From NCBI RefSeq assembly GCF_036181745.1, contig NZ_CP108080.1:6389501-6453500 (forward strand): a DNA stretch of 64,000 nt. Reading direction: 5' to 3'. Shown piece by piece: positions 50,803-59,217 of the stretch. Below the pieces are notes generated by a model. The model ran no database searches. It saw nothing but the letters and a program-made list of their open reading frames with translations, and was not told the DNA's origin. Numbering within the stretch: the stretch's first letter is position 1; the number at the start of each line of letters is the position of its first letter. The position numbers and the translations under genes were made by a program. The stretch comes from Streptomyces sp. NBC_00259. GTDB taxonomy: Bacteria > Actinomycetota > Actinomycetes > Streptomycetales > Streptomycetaceae.

Positions 50803-53649
50803 TCATGAGTCCGTGAAGCTCTCTCTTGTTTCGCCCTGATGCCTCTCCGGCGTGGCTCGATCACTCGCGACGAGGGCCGTGGCCGGGTTTCCACTCCACC
50901 GGGCCTGGGCGGGCACTTCCTCGCCCTTCATCAGGAAGGAGTCGGCGCCGAGTTGGGCATGGTCGCCGACCGTGGTCCCGTAGTGGACGAACGCGCCTAC
51001 GCCGAGCGTCACGTTCGCCCCGATGCTGATGTGGTCGGACTTGAAGGCGCCGTCCTCCTGCGAGTGGCACTGGATGACGGTCCCGGCGTTGAGGGTGCAG
51101 CCGTCCCCGATGCCGACGAGGGTGCGCTCGGCCGTCGCGCAGCCGTCGTCGAAGACCCGGCGGCCGATCCTCATCCCCAGCAGGCGCCAGAGCATGGCCT
51201 TGAACGGGGTGCCGTTGAAGATCTGCATGTAGACGTGGATCGCCCCCAGCTTCCAGAAGCGTTCGTGCGCCCAGAAGGCCGGCTCGTAGATCGAGCAGTA
51301 CAGCGGCCTGAGCCGGCGGAATCCCATGGAGGCCCATTCGACCAGCGCGAAGTAGCCGACGCTGAACGCCAGTGAGAGCAGGCCCGAGAGGGCGAACACC
51401 ACGGCGCCGAAGACGTGGTAGAGATCCACGGCGACCATGGCGATGAGCGCGAGCGCGAAGAAGTGCAGCCATCGCGTCAGCAGGAACAGGCCGGCGGTGA
51501 GCGCGTTGTGCTTGTTCTTGGCGGCGAGCCGGCGGCGCAGCTCCTCGCCCCGGCCGAAGTGGTCGAGCCTGCTGTCGCGGAGCACGGTGCGCGGGATCTC
51601 GAAGCTCGGTGAGCCCAGCAGGCCGACGCCCTCGCGCATCGGTCCCTCGACGGGGACCATGACCTTCGTCGCGAGCAGGCAGTTGTCGCCGGTCCTGGCG
51701 CGCGGGGGGTAGACGATGTTGTTGCCGAGGAAGCTCTTCGCACCGATCGTGGCCGGGGAGAGGCGGAACGACGTGCTGGAGTAGTCGGTGTTGATGACCG
51801 ACAGGCCGTCGGCGATCATCGTTCCCTTGCCGACCCGGCTCAGGTAGGGGGTGTCGTATCTGACCAGCAGACCGAAGTTCGACCCGGTCTGCTGGACACG
51901 GCCCAGGTCGTAGCCGAGGGACCTCAGGTAGTGCACGATCGCGGAGCTGTCCCCGAACAGCGTGGTGAAGAACCTGATGTTGGTCATCCGGGTGACCGCC
52001 CGCTGGACGCCGTAGTGGAATCCGTAGAGCGGATAGATCCTGCCGCGTTTGTTCACCGGGCTGAGCAGTCGCGGCACCGTGTTCACCGTCAGCAGTCCCA
52101 CGAGCAGGCCGCCGAAGAAGACGACCAGGGAGGCGACGAGCGTCTCCAGGAAGAACGCCAGGCTCGTGAAGACCGGCGGTCCGGCGGACACCACCGCGTT
52201 CAGCTGCGGCAGGAGGGTCAGGAGCAGGTCCACACCGGCCACCGTCAGCGGCAGGTAGATCAGCACGATCGCCATCACTCGCCACAGGCTGTACAGGCCC
52301 CTGCGCAGCGTGCCGCACTCCACGGGCCCGACAGCCCGGTAGTCGACGCTCGACGGCCGTGCCGGTGTCCCGTGCCACGCCTCACCGGGCGGCACCGTCT
52401 GCCCCGAGTGAAGGGAGGAGGCGTGGCCCAGCTGGGATCCGTCGCCCATCGACGTCCCGATGTCGATGACGGCCTGTTCGCTGACGGTCACGTCCCTGCC
52501 GAGCGTGAGCGTGCCCGTCTCGATCCGGCCGTCGTGCGCCCGGTAGCCGGAGAACAGCACGTCCTTTCTGACAACCGTGCGGTCACCGATGGTGATCAGG
52601 TCGGGGCAGACCGGAACGAAGCGCGTGAGCACGGTGACGCCCTTGCCGATGTGCGCACCGAGGGCTCTGAGGTACAGCACGTACAGCGGTGATCCGACGA
52701 ACAGTCGCGCCGGGCTGGTGCGGATGAGCGTCTTGATCCACCAGAAACGCAGGTAGGCGAAGCTCCACACCGGGATGCTCCGCGGGGTGAAGCGGCCGAT
52801 GAGTATCCACTTGGCCGCGACGGGGAGGGCGCACAGCCCGAGGAGGATCACTGCCCCGAACGCGACCGCCCGCAGATAGACGTCGGCCGTCCCGGAGCCT
52901 GCCGCGATCCACATGTAGCCGCGGAGGAGGGCGAGGGTGCCGAGGCAGGAGAAGCCGACGAACGTCAGCAGCTGGGCCGTACCGCACAGGACGTAACGCC
53001 AGGCACCGGTCCCGGACGTCCGCCCCGTCTGCGGACCGGATTCCACGTCGGCCGCGGCGCCGGGCGGGGCGTCGGTCCGTGGTGGGGCCGTGGCGGTGTC
53101 GGGGAAGGCGGCGGCCAGGCTCTCGATCGTGGAGTGCTGGTAGATGTCCTTCATGGACACGGTGGGCAGGTCGTCGCGCTTGCGGACGCGGGCGCAGAAC
53201 TTCGCCATCACGAGCGAATCGGCGCCGAGGTCGGTGAAGAAGTCGCCGTCGGCCGGCACCCGCTCGGTCCGCATCACGCCGGCCAGCACCTCGGCCAGCA
53301 GCGTCTGCGTGCCGGCGCCGGACTCCACGCCGGACTCCACGCCGGATTCCACGCCGGACGCGGCGCCGGACGGGGTGTCGGTCCGTGGTGGGGCGGGGGC
53401 GGTGTCGGGGAAGGCGGCGGCCAGGCTCTCGATCGTGGAGTGCTGGTAGATGTCCTTCATGGACACGGTGGGCAGGTCGTCGCGCTTGCGGACGCGGGCG
53501 CAGAACTTCGCCATCACCAGGGAATCGGCCCCCAGATCCGTGAAGAAGTTGCTGTCGAGCGGCACCTCCTCGGTGTCCACCACACCGGCCAGCACCTCGG
53601 CGAGCCGCTCCTCGGTACTGACCGTCGCCCCAACGCTCTTGCCGGTCAC
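50803..53649 (-). CDS. Pls/TIGR02353-type membrane acyltransferase-like protein with two carrier domains and no adenylation domain
   Basis: 948 residues. Residues about 10-85 and 112-187 are two almost identical phosphopantetheine carrier domains (TDLGADSLVMAKFC; Ser 43 and 145), joined by a GVES-GVES-GVES linker. From about 212 follows the NRPS terminal membrane domain known from epsilon-poly-lysine synthetase Pls: pairs of helices (FVGFSCLGTLALLRGYMW) alternate with three hexapeptide left-handed beta-helix-like blocks (about 330-430, 545-690 and 810-930; e.g. SIGANVTLGVGAFVHYG). Pls also has an N-terminal adenylation domain, absent here. I infer that a separate ligase loads both carriers in trans. 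No such ligase is in the window. Confidence 0.85.
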   Translation of the reverse strand: MTGKSVGATVSTEERLAEVLAGVVDTEEVPLDSNFFTDLGADSLVMAKFCARVRKRDDLPTVSMKDIYQHSTIESLAAAFPDTAPAPPRTDTPSGAASGVESGVESGVESGAGTQTLLAEVLAGVMRTERVPADGDFFTDLGADSLVMAKFCARVRKRDDLPTVSMKDIYQHSTIESLAAAFPDTATAPPRTDAPPGAAADVESGPQTGRTSGTGAWRYVLCGTAQLLTFVGFSCLGTLALLRGYMWIAAGSGTADVYLRAVAFGAVILLGLCALPVAAKWILIGRFTPRSIPVWSFAYLRFWWIKTLIRTSPARLFVGSPLYVLYLRALGAHIGKGVTVLTRFVPVCPDLITIGDRTVVRKDVLFSGYRAHDGRIETGTLTLGRDVTVSEQAVIDIGTSMGDGSQLGHASSLHSGQTVPPGEAWHGTPARPSSVDYRAVGPVECGTLRRGLYSLWRVMAIVLIYLPLTVAGVDLLLTLLPQLNAVVSAGPPVFTSLAFFLETLVASLVVFFGGLLVGLLTVNTVPRLLSPVNKRGRIYPLYGFHYGVQRAVTRMTNIRFFTTLFGDSSAIVHYLRSLGYDLGRVQQTGSNFGLLVRYDTPYLSRVGKGTMIADGLSVINTDYSSTSFRLSPATIGAKSFLGNNIVYPPRARTGDNCLLATKVMVPVEGPMREGVGLLGSPSFEIPRTVLRDSRLDHFGRGEELRRRLAAKNKHNALTAGLFLLTRWLHFFALALIAMVAVDLYHVFGAVVFALSGLLSLAFSVGYFALVEWASMGFRRLRPLYCSIYEPAFWAHERFWKLGAIHVYMQIFNGTPFKAMLWRLLGMRIGRRVFDDGCATAERTLVGIGDGCTLNAGTVIQCHSQEDGAFKSDHISIGANVTLGVGAFVHYGTTVGDHAQLGADSFLMKGEEVPAQARWSGNPATALVASDRATPERHQGETRESFTDS
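53092..53211. repeat. 120-bp sequence identical to 53398-53517 (carrier-domain duplication)
   Basis: The DNA encoding the C-terminal half of carrier 2 is identical to that of carrier 1, offset by 306 bp (102 codons). The N-terminal halves differ more, so a recent tandem duplication has either begun to diverge or is being homogenised. Confidence 0.92.
53321..53360. repeat. 12-bp repeats encoding the GVES linker
   Basis: Three consecutive near-identical 12-mers (GACTCCACGCCG type) encode the flexible linker between the two carrier domains. Confidence 0.85.
53398..53517. repeat. Second copy of the 120-bp carrier repeat
   Basis: Partner of 53092-53211. Upstream of the gene, 53650-53948 contains no gene; CTGCAGTCACTGCAG-like short dyads occur there, nothing I can assign. 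Confidence 0.92.
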
Positions 53650-53948
53650 GACACTTCTCCCAGGACGTAGCGACCGACGGCCCTGGCGCGTCTCCGGGGA
53701 ATCACATGGTCAAAAGCGCTGTTCTGTTCGTCGATCCACGACACCATCGGTTTTCACCTGCAGTCACTGCAGTCCATCGTCGGTTGTGTCTGCGTTTCCC
53801 GGCGCAGCCGTGCCTGTCGGGCCACACGGCGGAAGCCGGACACCTCTCCCTTCCAGTAGGCCTGATCGGAGCAGGTCTGTCCTGTCTGATTGAAATCAGA
53901 ACCAGACATGACGAGCCGGACACGTGCGGTCACCGGCTCGCCGCCTCG

Positions 53949-54518
53949 TCATCCGGAAGAGGCCGCCGCCGCGAGCCGCAGATTCCAGCGCCCGGACCGG
54001 CCTGTCAGGGTCAGCGCGGACAGCGGTGGTACGTCGACGCGCCCGAACGCCGTCAGGGGCGCGGCGAGCGCGTGCACGGCCGCCGCGCGGACCACCGCGG
54101 GTTCGACGACGGCGAGCACGCGCCCAGCGTCCTCCCCGAGGGCGTCCATCCAGCCGCCGACCCGTCCGCACAACGTCCGCACGGACTCGCCGCCGTGCGG
54201 TGCGGCCCCTGGATCGGTGGCCCAGGCCGCGAGCGCCTCGGGATGGCCGGCGGCGACCTCGGAGAGCGTGAGGCCCTGCCAGGTCCCGAAGTCCAGGTCA
54301 CGCAGGCGCTCTTCCGCCGTGGCCGCCAGGCCGAGGGCCTGCGCGGTCTGTCCGCACCGCACCGAGGGACCGCGGAAGCACGCGGAGAACGGGGGCAGTG
54401 CCGCCGCGGCGGTACGCGCCTCGCCGCTGCCCCGTGCGTCGAGCGGACCGTCCCCGAACCGCGCCTCACGCACCGCGGGCCCCGCAGCGGCACACCAGAG
54501 TGTGAGCCGGATGGACAT
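53949..54518 (-). CDS. Histidine-phosphatase-fold protein lacking the catalytic RHG motif
   Basis: 189 residues. Fold markers of the phosphoglycerate mutase/CobC superfamily are clear: LRDLDFGTWQGLTLSEVAAGHPEALAAW (core DLDFGTWQG), HGGESVRTLCGRV. But the N-terminal strand reads LTLWCAAAG where active enzymes have LVRHGET, and the second His region reads VVEPAVVRAAAVHAL instead of SHGGVIR. Both catalytic histidines appear lost. It diverges from the second cobalamin riboswitch and cbtBA. It may be a regulatory or binding pseudoenzyme linked to cobalt/cobalamin. Confidence 0.75.
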   Translation of the reverse strand: MSIRLTLWCAAAGPAVREARFGDGPLDARGSGEARTAAAALPPFSACFRGPSVRCGQTAQALGLAATAEERLRDLDFGTWQGLTLSEVAAGHPEALAAWATDPGAAPHGGESVRTLCGRVGGWMDALGEDAGRVLAVVEPAVVRAAAVHALAAPLTAFGRVDVPPLSALTLTGRSGRWNLRLAAAASSG

Positions 54519-54667
54519 GGCCGGAAACCTCCCCGTGCGGCAGCGGGCACCGCACCGGGTGCCCGCCCGGATCCTACGACGGCACCCGCATCGTCACTGT
54601 GATGAAGATCGCTGCTCACAGGCGGTATTGGCGCGAGATGCGGGGGCCGCTACCCTCTCCCCGAAAG

Positions 54668-54784
54668 GACGACGGCGCTCTCGGAAGACCGGTGAGAAAC
54701 CGGCACGGTCGCGCCACTGTGTGCCAGGCGGCCCCAACCCCTCTTGGGCGGACCGCAGGGCGAGTCAGACCCGCAGCCGTCGTC
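54668..54784 (+). ncRNA. Cobalamin riboswitch 2
   Basis: P1 is GACGACGG (54668-54675) with CCGTCGTC (54777-54784). Inside are ACCGGTGAGAAACCGGC, GGTCGCGCCACTGTG and the B12-box-like GCGAGTCAGACCCGC. It precedes cbtB by 47 bases with the GAGGAGG ribosome site between. High adenosylcobalamin would shut down cobalt uptake. The rest of the 54519-54831 gap holds only promoter space. Confidence 0.94.
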
Positions 54785-54831
54785 GCATGCTCCACACGAT
54801 GCGGGACGCGTGTTCCCGAGGAGGTACCGGC

Positions 54832-55059
54832 ATGGCCCAGTCCGCCATCACGCCCGTCGCAGTTCCTGTTTCCCCGCCCGCCGTGGCCAAGCTCCCGATC
54901 CGGGCCATCGTCCCCTGGGCGGCCTTCTTCGGACTGCTGATGCTCGTCCTGCTGTACTTCGTCGGCGCCGAACAGGGCGCCTTCTCCGTCTTCTCCGGCG
55001 AGAGCGTCCACGAGTGGGTGCACGACGGCCGCCATCTGCTCGGCTTCCCCTGCCACTGA
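54832..55059 (+). CDS. cbtB: CbtB, small cobalt-transporter subunit
   Basis: 75 residues, ATG after GAGGAGG. One central membrane helix (IVPWAAFFGLLMLVLLYFVG) and the family's C-terminal His-containing tail HEWVHDGRHLLGFPCH, which carries the conserved metal-binding residues. It is followed after 19 bases by cbtA. CbtAB is a predicted cobalt importer regularly found under B12 riboswitches. Confidence 0.93.
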   Translation: MAQSAITPVAVPVSPPAVAKLPIRAIVPWAAFFGLLMLVLLYFVGAEQGAFSVFSGESVHEWVHDGRHLLGFPCH

Positions 55060-55078
55060 TACGGAGCGGAACACACAC

Positions 55079-55867
55079 ATGAACTCCGCAACCGTCCGGA
55101 CCCTCCTGGTCCGGGGCATGATCGCGGGCGTGCTCGCCGGGCTGCTCGCCTTCGGCCTCGCCTACCTGATCGGCGAACCCCAGGTCGACGCCGCGATAGC
55201 CGTCGAGGAATCGGCGTCCCACGCGCACGGCCACGGCGGTGACCCGGCGGAAGAACTGGTCAGCAGGGCCGTCCAGTCGACCGCCGGTCTCGCCACCGCC
55301 GTCCTCGTCTACGGAACGGCGCTCGGCGGCATCACCGCCCTGGCCCTCTGCTTCGCCCTGGGACGCGTCGGGGCCTTCCGGTCCCGCGCCACCGCTGCCC
55401 TCGTCGCCCTGGGCGGCTTCGTCACGGTGGCCCTGGTGCCGTTCCTGAAGTACCCCGCGAACCCGCCCGCCGTCGGCGACCCCGACACCCTGAACCAGCG
55501 CACCGCCCTGTACTTCCTCATGATCGCCCTCGGGGTGCTGCTCGCCGTCGGGGCGGTACTGCTCGGCAGAAAGCTCGCCCCACGCTGGGGCAACTGGTAT
55601 GCCACGGTCGCCGGTTGTGCGGTCTTCACCGTGGCCGTGGGGCTCGCCCTGGCCTTCCTCCCGGCGGGCGACCCGATCCCGCACGACTTCCCGGCCGACG
55701 TCCTGTGGCAGTTCCGGCTCGCCTCGCTGGGCGTCCAGGCCCTGCTCTGGACCGCCCTCGGCCTGATCCTCGGGCATCTGGCCCAGCGGGTCCTGGAGCC
55801 CGCGGCCGTCACGGCGCCCGCGACGACCGGGGACACGGCTCCCGGCGCTTCGGTGGCGGCGCACTGA
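55079..55867 (+). CDS. cbtA: CbtA, cobalt transporter membrane subunit
   Basis: 262 residues, about five membrane helices. The N-terminal GMIAGVLAGLLAFGLAYLIG, a periplasmic His-rich stretch (ESASHAHGHGGDPAEELVSR), and the following GTALGGITALALCF are typical. It is cotranscribed with cbtB below the riboswitch and should supply cobalt for cobalamin synthesis. Confidence 0.93.
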   Translation: MNSATVRTLLVRGMIAGVLAGLLAFGLAYLIGEPQVDAAIAVEESASHAHGHGGDPAEELVSRAVQSTAGLATAVLVYGTALGGITALALCFALGRVGAFRSRATAALVALGGFVTVALVPFLKYPANPPAVGDPDTLNQRTALYFLMIALGVLLAVGAVLLGRKLAPRWGNWYATVAGCAVFTVAVGLALAFLPAGDPIPHDFPADVLWQFRLASLGVQALLWTALGLILGHLAQRVLEPAAVTAPATTGDTAPGASVAAH

Positions 55868-55943
55868 GGCTCCGTACCACCAGCGCCGGAAACTCCGGTA
55901 CGTCCGTGCTCGGTGCCCCGGGTACCGGACCGGTACGGCACGT

Positions 55944-55979
55944 CGGACCCCGCCCGGGGGCGCGCCCGGGCGGGGTCCG
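55944..55979. terminator. 15-bp perfect hairpin between convergent cbtA and MMPL genes
   Basis: CGGACCCCGCCCGGG, a 6-base loop and its exact reverse complement. Placed between two convergent stops, it is probably a bidirectional terminator. Confidence 0.82.
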
Positions 55980-55994
55980 GCCGTCACCGAGGCC

Positions 55995-58169
55995 CTACGG
56001 CCGAACGGCCCTGCCGTCCGGCGTGGAAGCGGTGCCGCCCGGTGTGGAAGCGGTGCCGTCCGGCGTGGCAGCCGCGTCACCCGGCGGCGACGGCCATGCA
56101 CGCGTGGCGCCCGGCTCCCGGGCCAGGTCGCGGAAGAGACGGCCGGGCCACCAGAACCAGCGGCCGAGGTCGAGCGCGAGGGCCGGGACCAGGACGGTGC
56201 GGACCAGGAAGGTGTCGAGCAGGACGCCGACGCCGACGAGGACGCCCATCTGGGCCATGGTGACCAGCGGCAGCCCGGCGAAGACCGCGAAGGTGGCGGC
56301 CAGGACGACACCGGCCGAGGTGATGACGCCTCCGGTGCTGGTCAGACCCTCCAGTACGCCACGGCTGTGGCCGAGACGACCGGTCTCCTCCCGTACGCGG
56401 TGCATGAGGAAGATGTTGTAGTCGATTCCCAGCGCCACGAGGAACACGAAGCCCAGCAGCGGGATCGACCAGTCGACTCCCGCATGGCCGAGTACATGCT
56501 CGAAGAGGAGGTTCGAGGCGCCGAGCGCCGCGAAGAAGGACAGCACGACGGTGCCGAGCAGCAGCAGCGGACCGATCAGGGCGCGCAAGAGCCAGACCAG
56601 GACGAGCAGGACGACGGCGAGCACGACCGGGATGACCGTCCTCAGGTCGCGGTCGCTCGCGCGCTGGGTGTCGAGGGTCTGCGCCGTGGTGCCGCCGACG
56701 AGCGCGTCACCGCCGTCGACCCCGTGCACGGCCGCGCGCAGGTCGTCGACGGTGCCCTTCGCCGCCTCACTGTCGGGGACGTCCTTCAGCACCACGGACA
56801 GGGTGGCGAGTTCACCGTCGGGAGTGCGCTCGCCGTCCTCGACACGGGCGACGCCGTCGACCCCGGAGGCCGCGGCCCGCACCTCGGTGACGGCGGCCGC
56901 GCGCGTGACGATCCTCGCGGGATCGGAGGCGCCCGACGGGTAGTGCGCGGAGATCCGTTCCTGGGCGAGGACCGACTCGGGCTTGTCCTGGAACAGTTCG
57001 GACTGCTGCAGGCCCATGCTGATCCCGGCGGCGCTGAGCGCGAGGACGCCGGTGACGGCGACGGACATCATCCAGGACCAGCGAGGACGGCGGGCGACGG
57101 CGGCTCCGATACGGGACCAGACCGTGCGGGCCTTGCGGGCCGGAGTGCCGTACGCCGGTACGAACGGCCAGAACACCCAGCGGCCGGTGATCACGAGCAG
57201 CGCCGGCAGAACGGTGACCATCGCGAGGAAGCCGCACAGCACGCCGACCGCGCCGACCAGCCCGATGGAGCGCGAGGAGTCGAGATCGGCGAGGGAGAGA
57301 CAGACCAGGCCGGCGGCGATGGTGCCGGCGGAGGCCAGGACCGCCGGCCCGGAGCGGCGCAGGGCGAGCCGCATCGCCTCGTGCCGGTCCTCGTGGCGGT
57401 GCAGTTCCTCGCGGTAGCGGGCGATCAGCAGCAGCGCGTAGTCCGTACCGACACCGAAGACCAGCACCATCAGGATGCCCGAACTCTGCGGATTGACGGG
57501 CAGATCGGCGTACCGCGCGAGCAGGTAGGTGCCCGCCTGGGTGAGGACCGCGGCGAGGCCGACCGAGAGCAGGGGGAACAGCCACAGGACCGGGCTGCGG
57601 TAGGTGATCAGCAGCAGGACGGCCACGACGAGTGCGGTGGCGATCATCAGGGTCGAGTCGAGGGTGGCGAAGACCGCGACCTGGTCGGTGAGAGCCCCGG
57701 CGGGACCGCCGACGGCGACCTCGACACCCGGTGGTGCGTTGGCGCCCGCGATCTCACGGAGTTCGTCGATCCTGGCGGTGATGTCGGCGTCCTCGGTGGA
57801 CAGCGGCACGACGGTCATCAGCGCCTCGCCGTCCCGGGACGGAACGGCCGGCGGGATCCGCTCGCCCTCGGCCGCGAACTCCGCGAAGGCGGCACGGTCA
57901 CTGGCGGCCTTCGCGTCCGCGCCCTCGCCGGTGTAGACGACCACGGCGGGCATCACCGTGTCGGTACGGAACTTCTCCAGCTCCGTGTTGACCTGCGCGG
58001 ACTCGGCGCCGCGCGGCAGGAATGCGTTGGCGCCGGTGTCCTCGACCTCGCCCACCTTGCCCGCGAGCGGGCCGAGGGCGACGGCGAGGACGAGCCATGC
58101 GAGAAGGACGAGCCATTTGCCGCGGTGGCCGCCGGGGGCGACGGCCACACGCGTGAGCAGCGCGTTCAT
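55995..58169 (-). CDS. MMPL/RND-family transporter
   Basis: 724 residues from an ATG preceded by AGGAG. Two repeats, each with a large extracytoplasmic loop and about six helices: KWLVLLAWLVLAVALGPLAG at the N-terminus, SSGILMVLVFGVGTDYALLL with the proton-relay Asp pair region, and LGIDYNIFLMHRVREE in the second half. Mycobacterial MMPL proteins export lipids or drugs. The C-terminus has a 7-residue tandem repeat (STPGGTA/STPDGRA) from 21-bp DNA units at 56011-56073. Upstream on the same strand lie an ArsR-like regulator and a small membrane protein, 246 bp away. Confidence 0.92.
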   Translation of the reverse strand: MNALLTRVAVAPGGHRGKWLVLLAWLVLAVALGPLAGKVGEVEDTGANAFLPRGAESAQVNTELEKFRTDTVMPAVVVYTGEGADAKAASDRAAFAEFAAEGERIPPAVPSRDGEALMTVVPLSTEDADITARIDELREIAGANAPPGVEVAVGGPAGALTDQVAVFATLDSTLMIATALVVAVLLLITYRSPVLWLFPLLSVGLAAVLTQAGTYLLARYADLPVNPQSSGILMVLVFGVGTDYALLLIARYREELHRHEDRHEAMRLALRRSGPAVLASAGTIAAGLVCLSLADLDSSRSIGLVGAVGVLCGFLAMVTVLPALLVITGRWVFWPFVPAYGTPARKARTVWSRIGAAVARRPRWSWMMSVAVTGVLALSAAGISMGLQQSELFQDKPESVLAQERISAHYPSGASDPARIVTRAAAVTEVRAAASGVDGVARVEDGERTPDGELATLSVVLKDVPDSEAAKGTVDDLRAAVHGVDGGDALVGGTTAQTLDTQRASDRDLRTVIPVVLAVVLLVLVWLLRALIGPLLLLGTVVLSFFAALGASNLLFEHVLGHAGVDWSIPLLGFVFLVALGIDYNIFLMHRVREETGRLGHSRGVLEGLTSTGGVITSAGVVLAATFAVFAGLPLVTMAQMGVLVGVGVLLDTFLVRTVLVPALALDLGRWFWWPGRLFRDLAREPGATRAWPSPPGDAAATPDGTASTPGGTASTPDGRAVRP

Positions 58170-58415
58170 GAGTAGTCTCCTGGGAGTGGAGTTCGTGGCG
58201 CACGGAACCCGCACCGCGGCGTGACGGTTTGCCGACCTGCCTGCCGCGGAGTGACGGGGTGGTGCTGCCTGGGATCTGTTCTCCATGAGTACGGCCGGGA
58301 GTTGGCCCTCCCGGCCGTACGTACGGTGTGTGCCATGCGGCAGGCGGCGAGCGGCGCGCGGTACGTGGTGTCCGGTGAGCGACCGTGCCCGTGATGCCGG
58401 TGCCGGTGCCGGGGG

Positions 58416-58670
58416 CTACTCGATGGACCGCATCATCTTCTCCATCGACATGATCGAGATGCGGGCCTGCGTCAGCTCCTCCAGCGTGCGCCGGTGCAGC
58501 TCGACGTTGTCCTCCAGCAACGCGGCGTACTTCGCGGCGAGTTGCTTGTACTGCTCCTCGCGGGCCGCGAGCATCCTGGCCCGCCAGGTCGCGGCGATCT
58601 GCCACGCGACCACGATCAGGAAGAGGAAGACACCACCGGCGCCGACCGCTCCCGCCCAGTCTCCGCTCAT
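58416..58670 (-). CDS. Small membrane-anchored coiled-coil protein
   Basis: 84 residues. One membrane helix near the N-terminus (GGVFLFLIVVAWQIAATW) and then a continuous charged helix (REEQYKQLAAKYAALLEDN, EELTQARISIMSMEKMM), likely a coiled coil. Its start overlaps the stop of the ArsR-like gene by four bases. This pair (regulator plus short coiled-coil membrane protein) occurs widely in actinobacteria. I know of no established function. Confidence 0.75.
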   Translation of the reverse strand: MSGDWAGAVGAGGVFLFLIVVAWQIAATWRARMLAAREEQYKQLAAKYAALLEDNVELHRRTLEELTQARISIMSMEKMMRSIE

Positions 58671-59023
58671 CGCCCTGTCTCCTTCACGGTTGCCTTCTCC
58701 TCGTCGGTGATCGTCCGGGCTGCTTCCACGACGACGCCCGGGGTCAGGGTGAGGGCGAACGCGGTGACCTCGAAGTACTTCATGGCCTTTCCGTCCTCCG
58801 ACACCTCGAGCGACCCCGTGACGAGCCCGGCGGCCTCCAGCCGCTGCAGATGCATGTGCAGCAGCGGTCGGCCGATGCCCAGCTCGCGGGCGAGCCTGCT
58901 GACGTAGTTGCGTCCGCCCTCGGCGAGCGCCGCGACGATCCGCAGCCGGTGCGGATTGCCGAGCGCCGCGAGAATCCTCAGCAGCTCGTCCCCGGTCGGG
59001 TGCGGGGCCGGTACTCCGGTCAT
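58667..59023 (-). CDS. ArsR/winged-helix regulator
   Basis: 118 residues from the ATG at 59023, after AAGGGGG. The winged helix reads LLRILAALGNPHRLRIVAAL, then YVSRLARELGIGRPLLHMHL and a wing with SLEVSEDGKAMKYFEV. No ArsR metal-binding ELCVC motif is present, so it is not an arsenic sensor. It is coupled to the small membrane protein and has repeated CTGTCAG sites upstream. Confidence 0.88.
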   Translation of the reverse strand: MTGVPAPHPTGDELLRILAALGNPHRLRIVAALAEGGRNYVSRLARELGIGRPLLHMHLQRLEAAGLVTGSLEVSEDGKAMKYFEVTAFALTLTPGVVVEAARTITDEEKATVKETGR

Positions 59024-59043
59024 CACGCCCCCTTCATCGGTAC

Positions 59044-59082
59044 CTGTCAGTAGAAGCTGACAGCTGTCAGGAAGGCCTGTCA
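59044..59082. promoter_or_regulatory. Clustered CTGTCAG/CTGACAG operator
   Basis: CTGTCAG (59044-59050), CTGACAG (59057-59063), CTGTCAG (59064-59070) and a further CCTGTCA (59076-59082) lie within 60 bases upstream of the ArsR-like start. The first two form an inverted repeat. Likely autoregulatory sites. Confidence 0.6.
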
Positions 59083-59120
59083 AACCGATCCGGACCATCT
59101 CGGGGGCGGACCGGGGATAT

Positions 59121-59164
59121 CTCAGGGACGGCTCAGGGACGGCTCAGGGGCGCCTCAGGGACGG
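59121..59164. repeat. 11-bp tandem repeat, four copies
   Basis: CTCAGGGACGG repeats four times (third copy CTCAGGGGCGC) between the ArsR-like promoter and the 3' end of the MOSC fusion gene. Confidence 0.88.
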
Positions 59165-59217
59165 GGTGCGCACGCCCACGCTCTCCCGCCGGCGCTCGGG
59201 AGACCGGTCGGCCCCGG

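Noticed and set aside
53092..53517. Insertion-sequence or transposon repeat
   Set aside because: The repeat encodes in-frame carrier domains and has no transposase or terminal inverted repeats.
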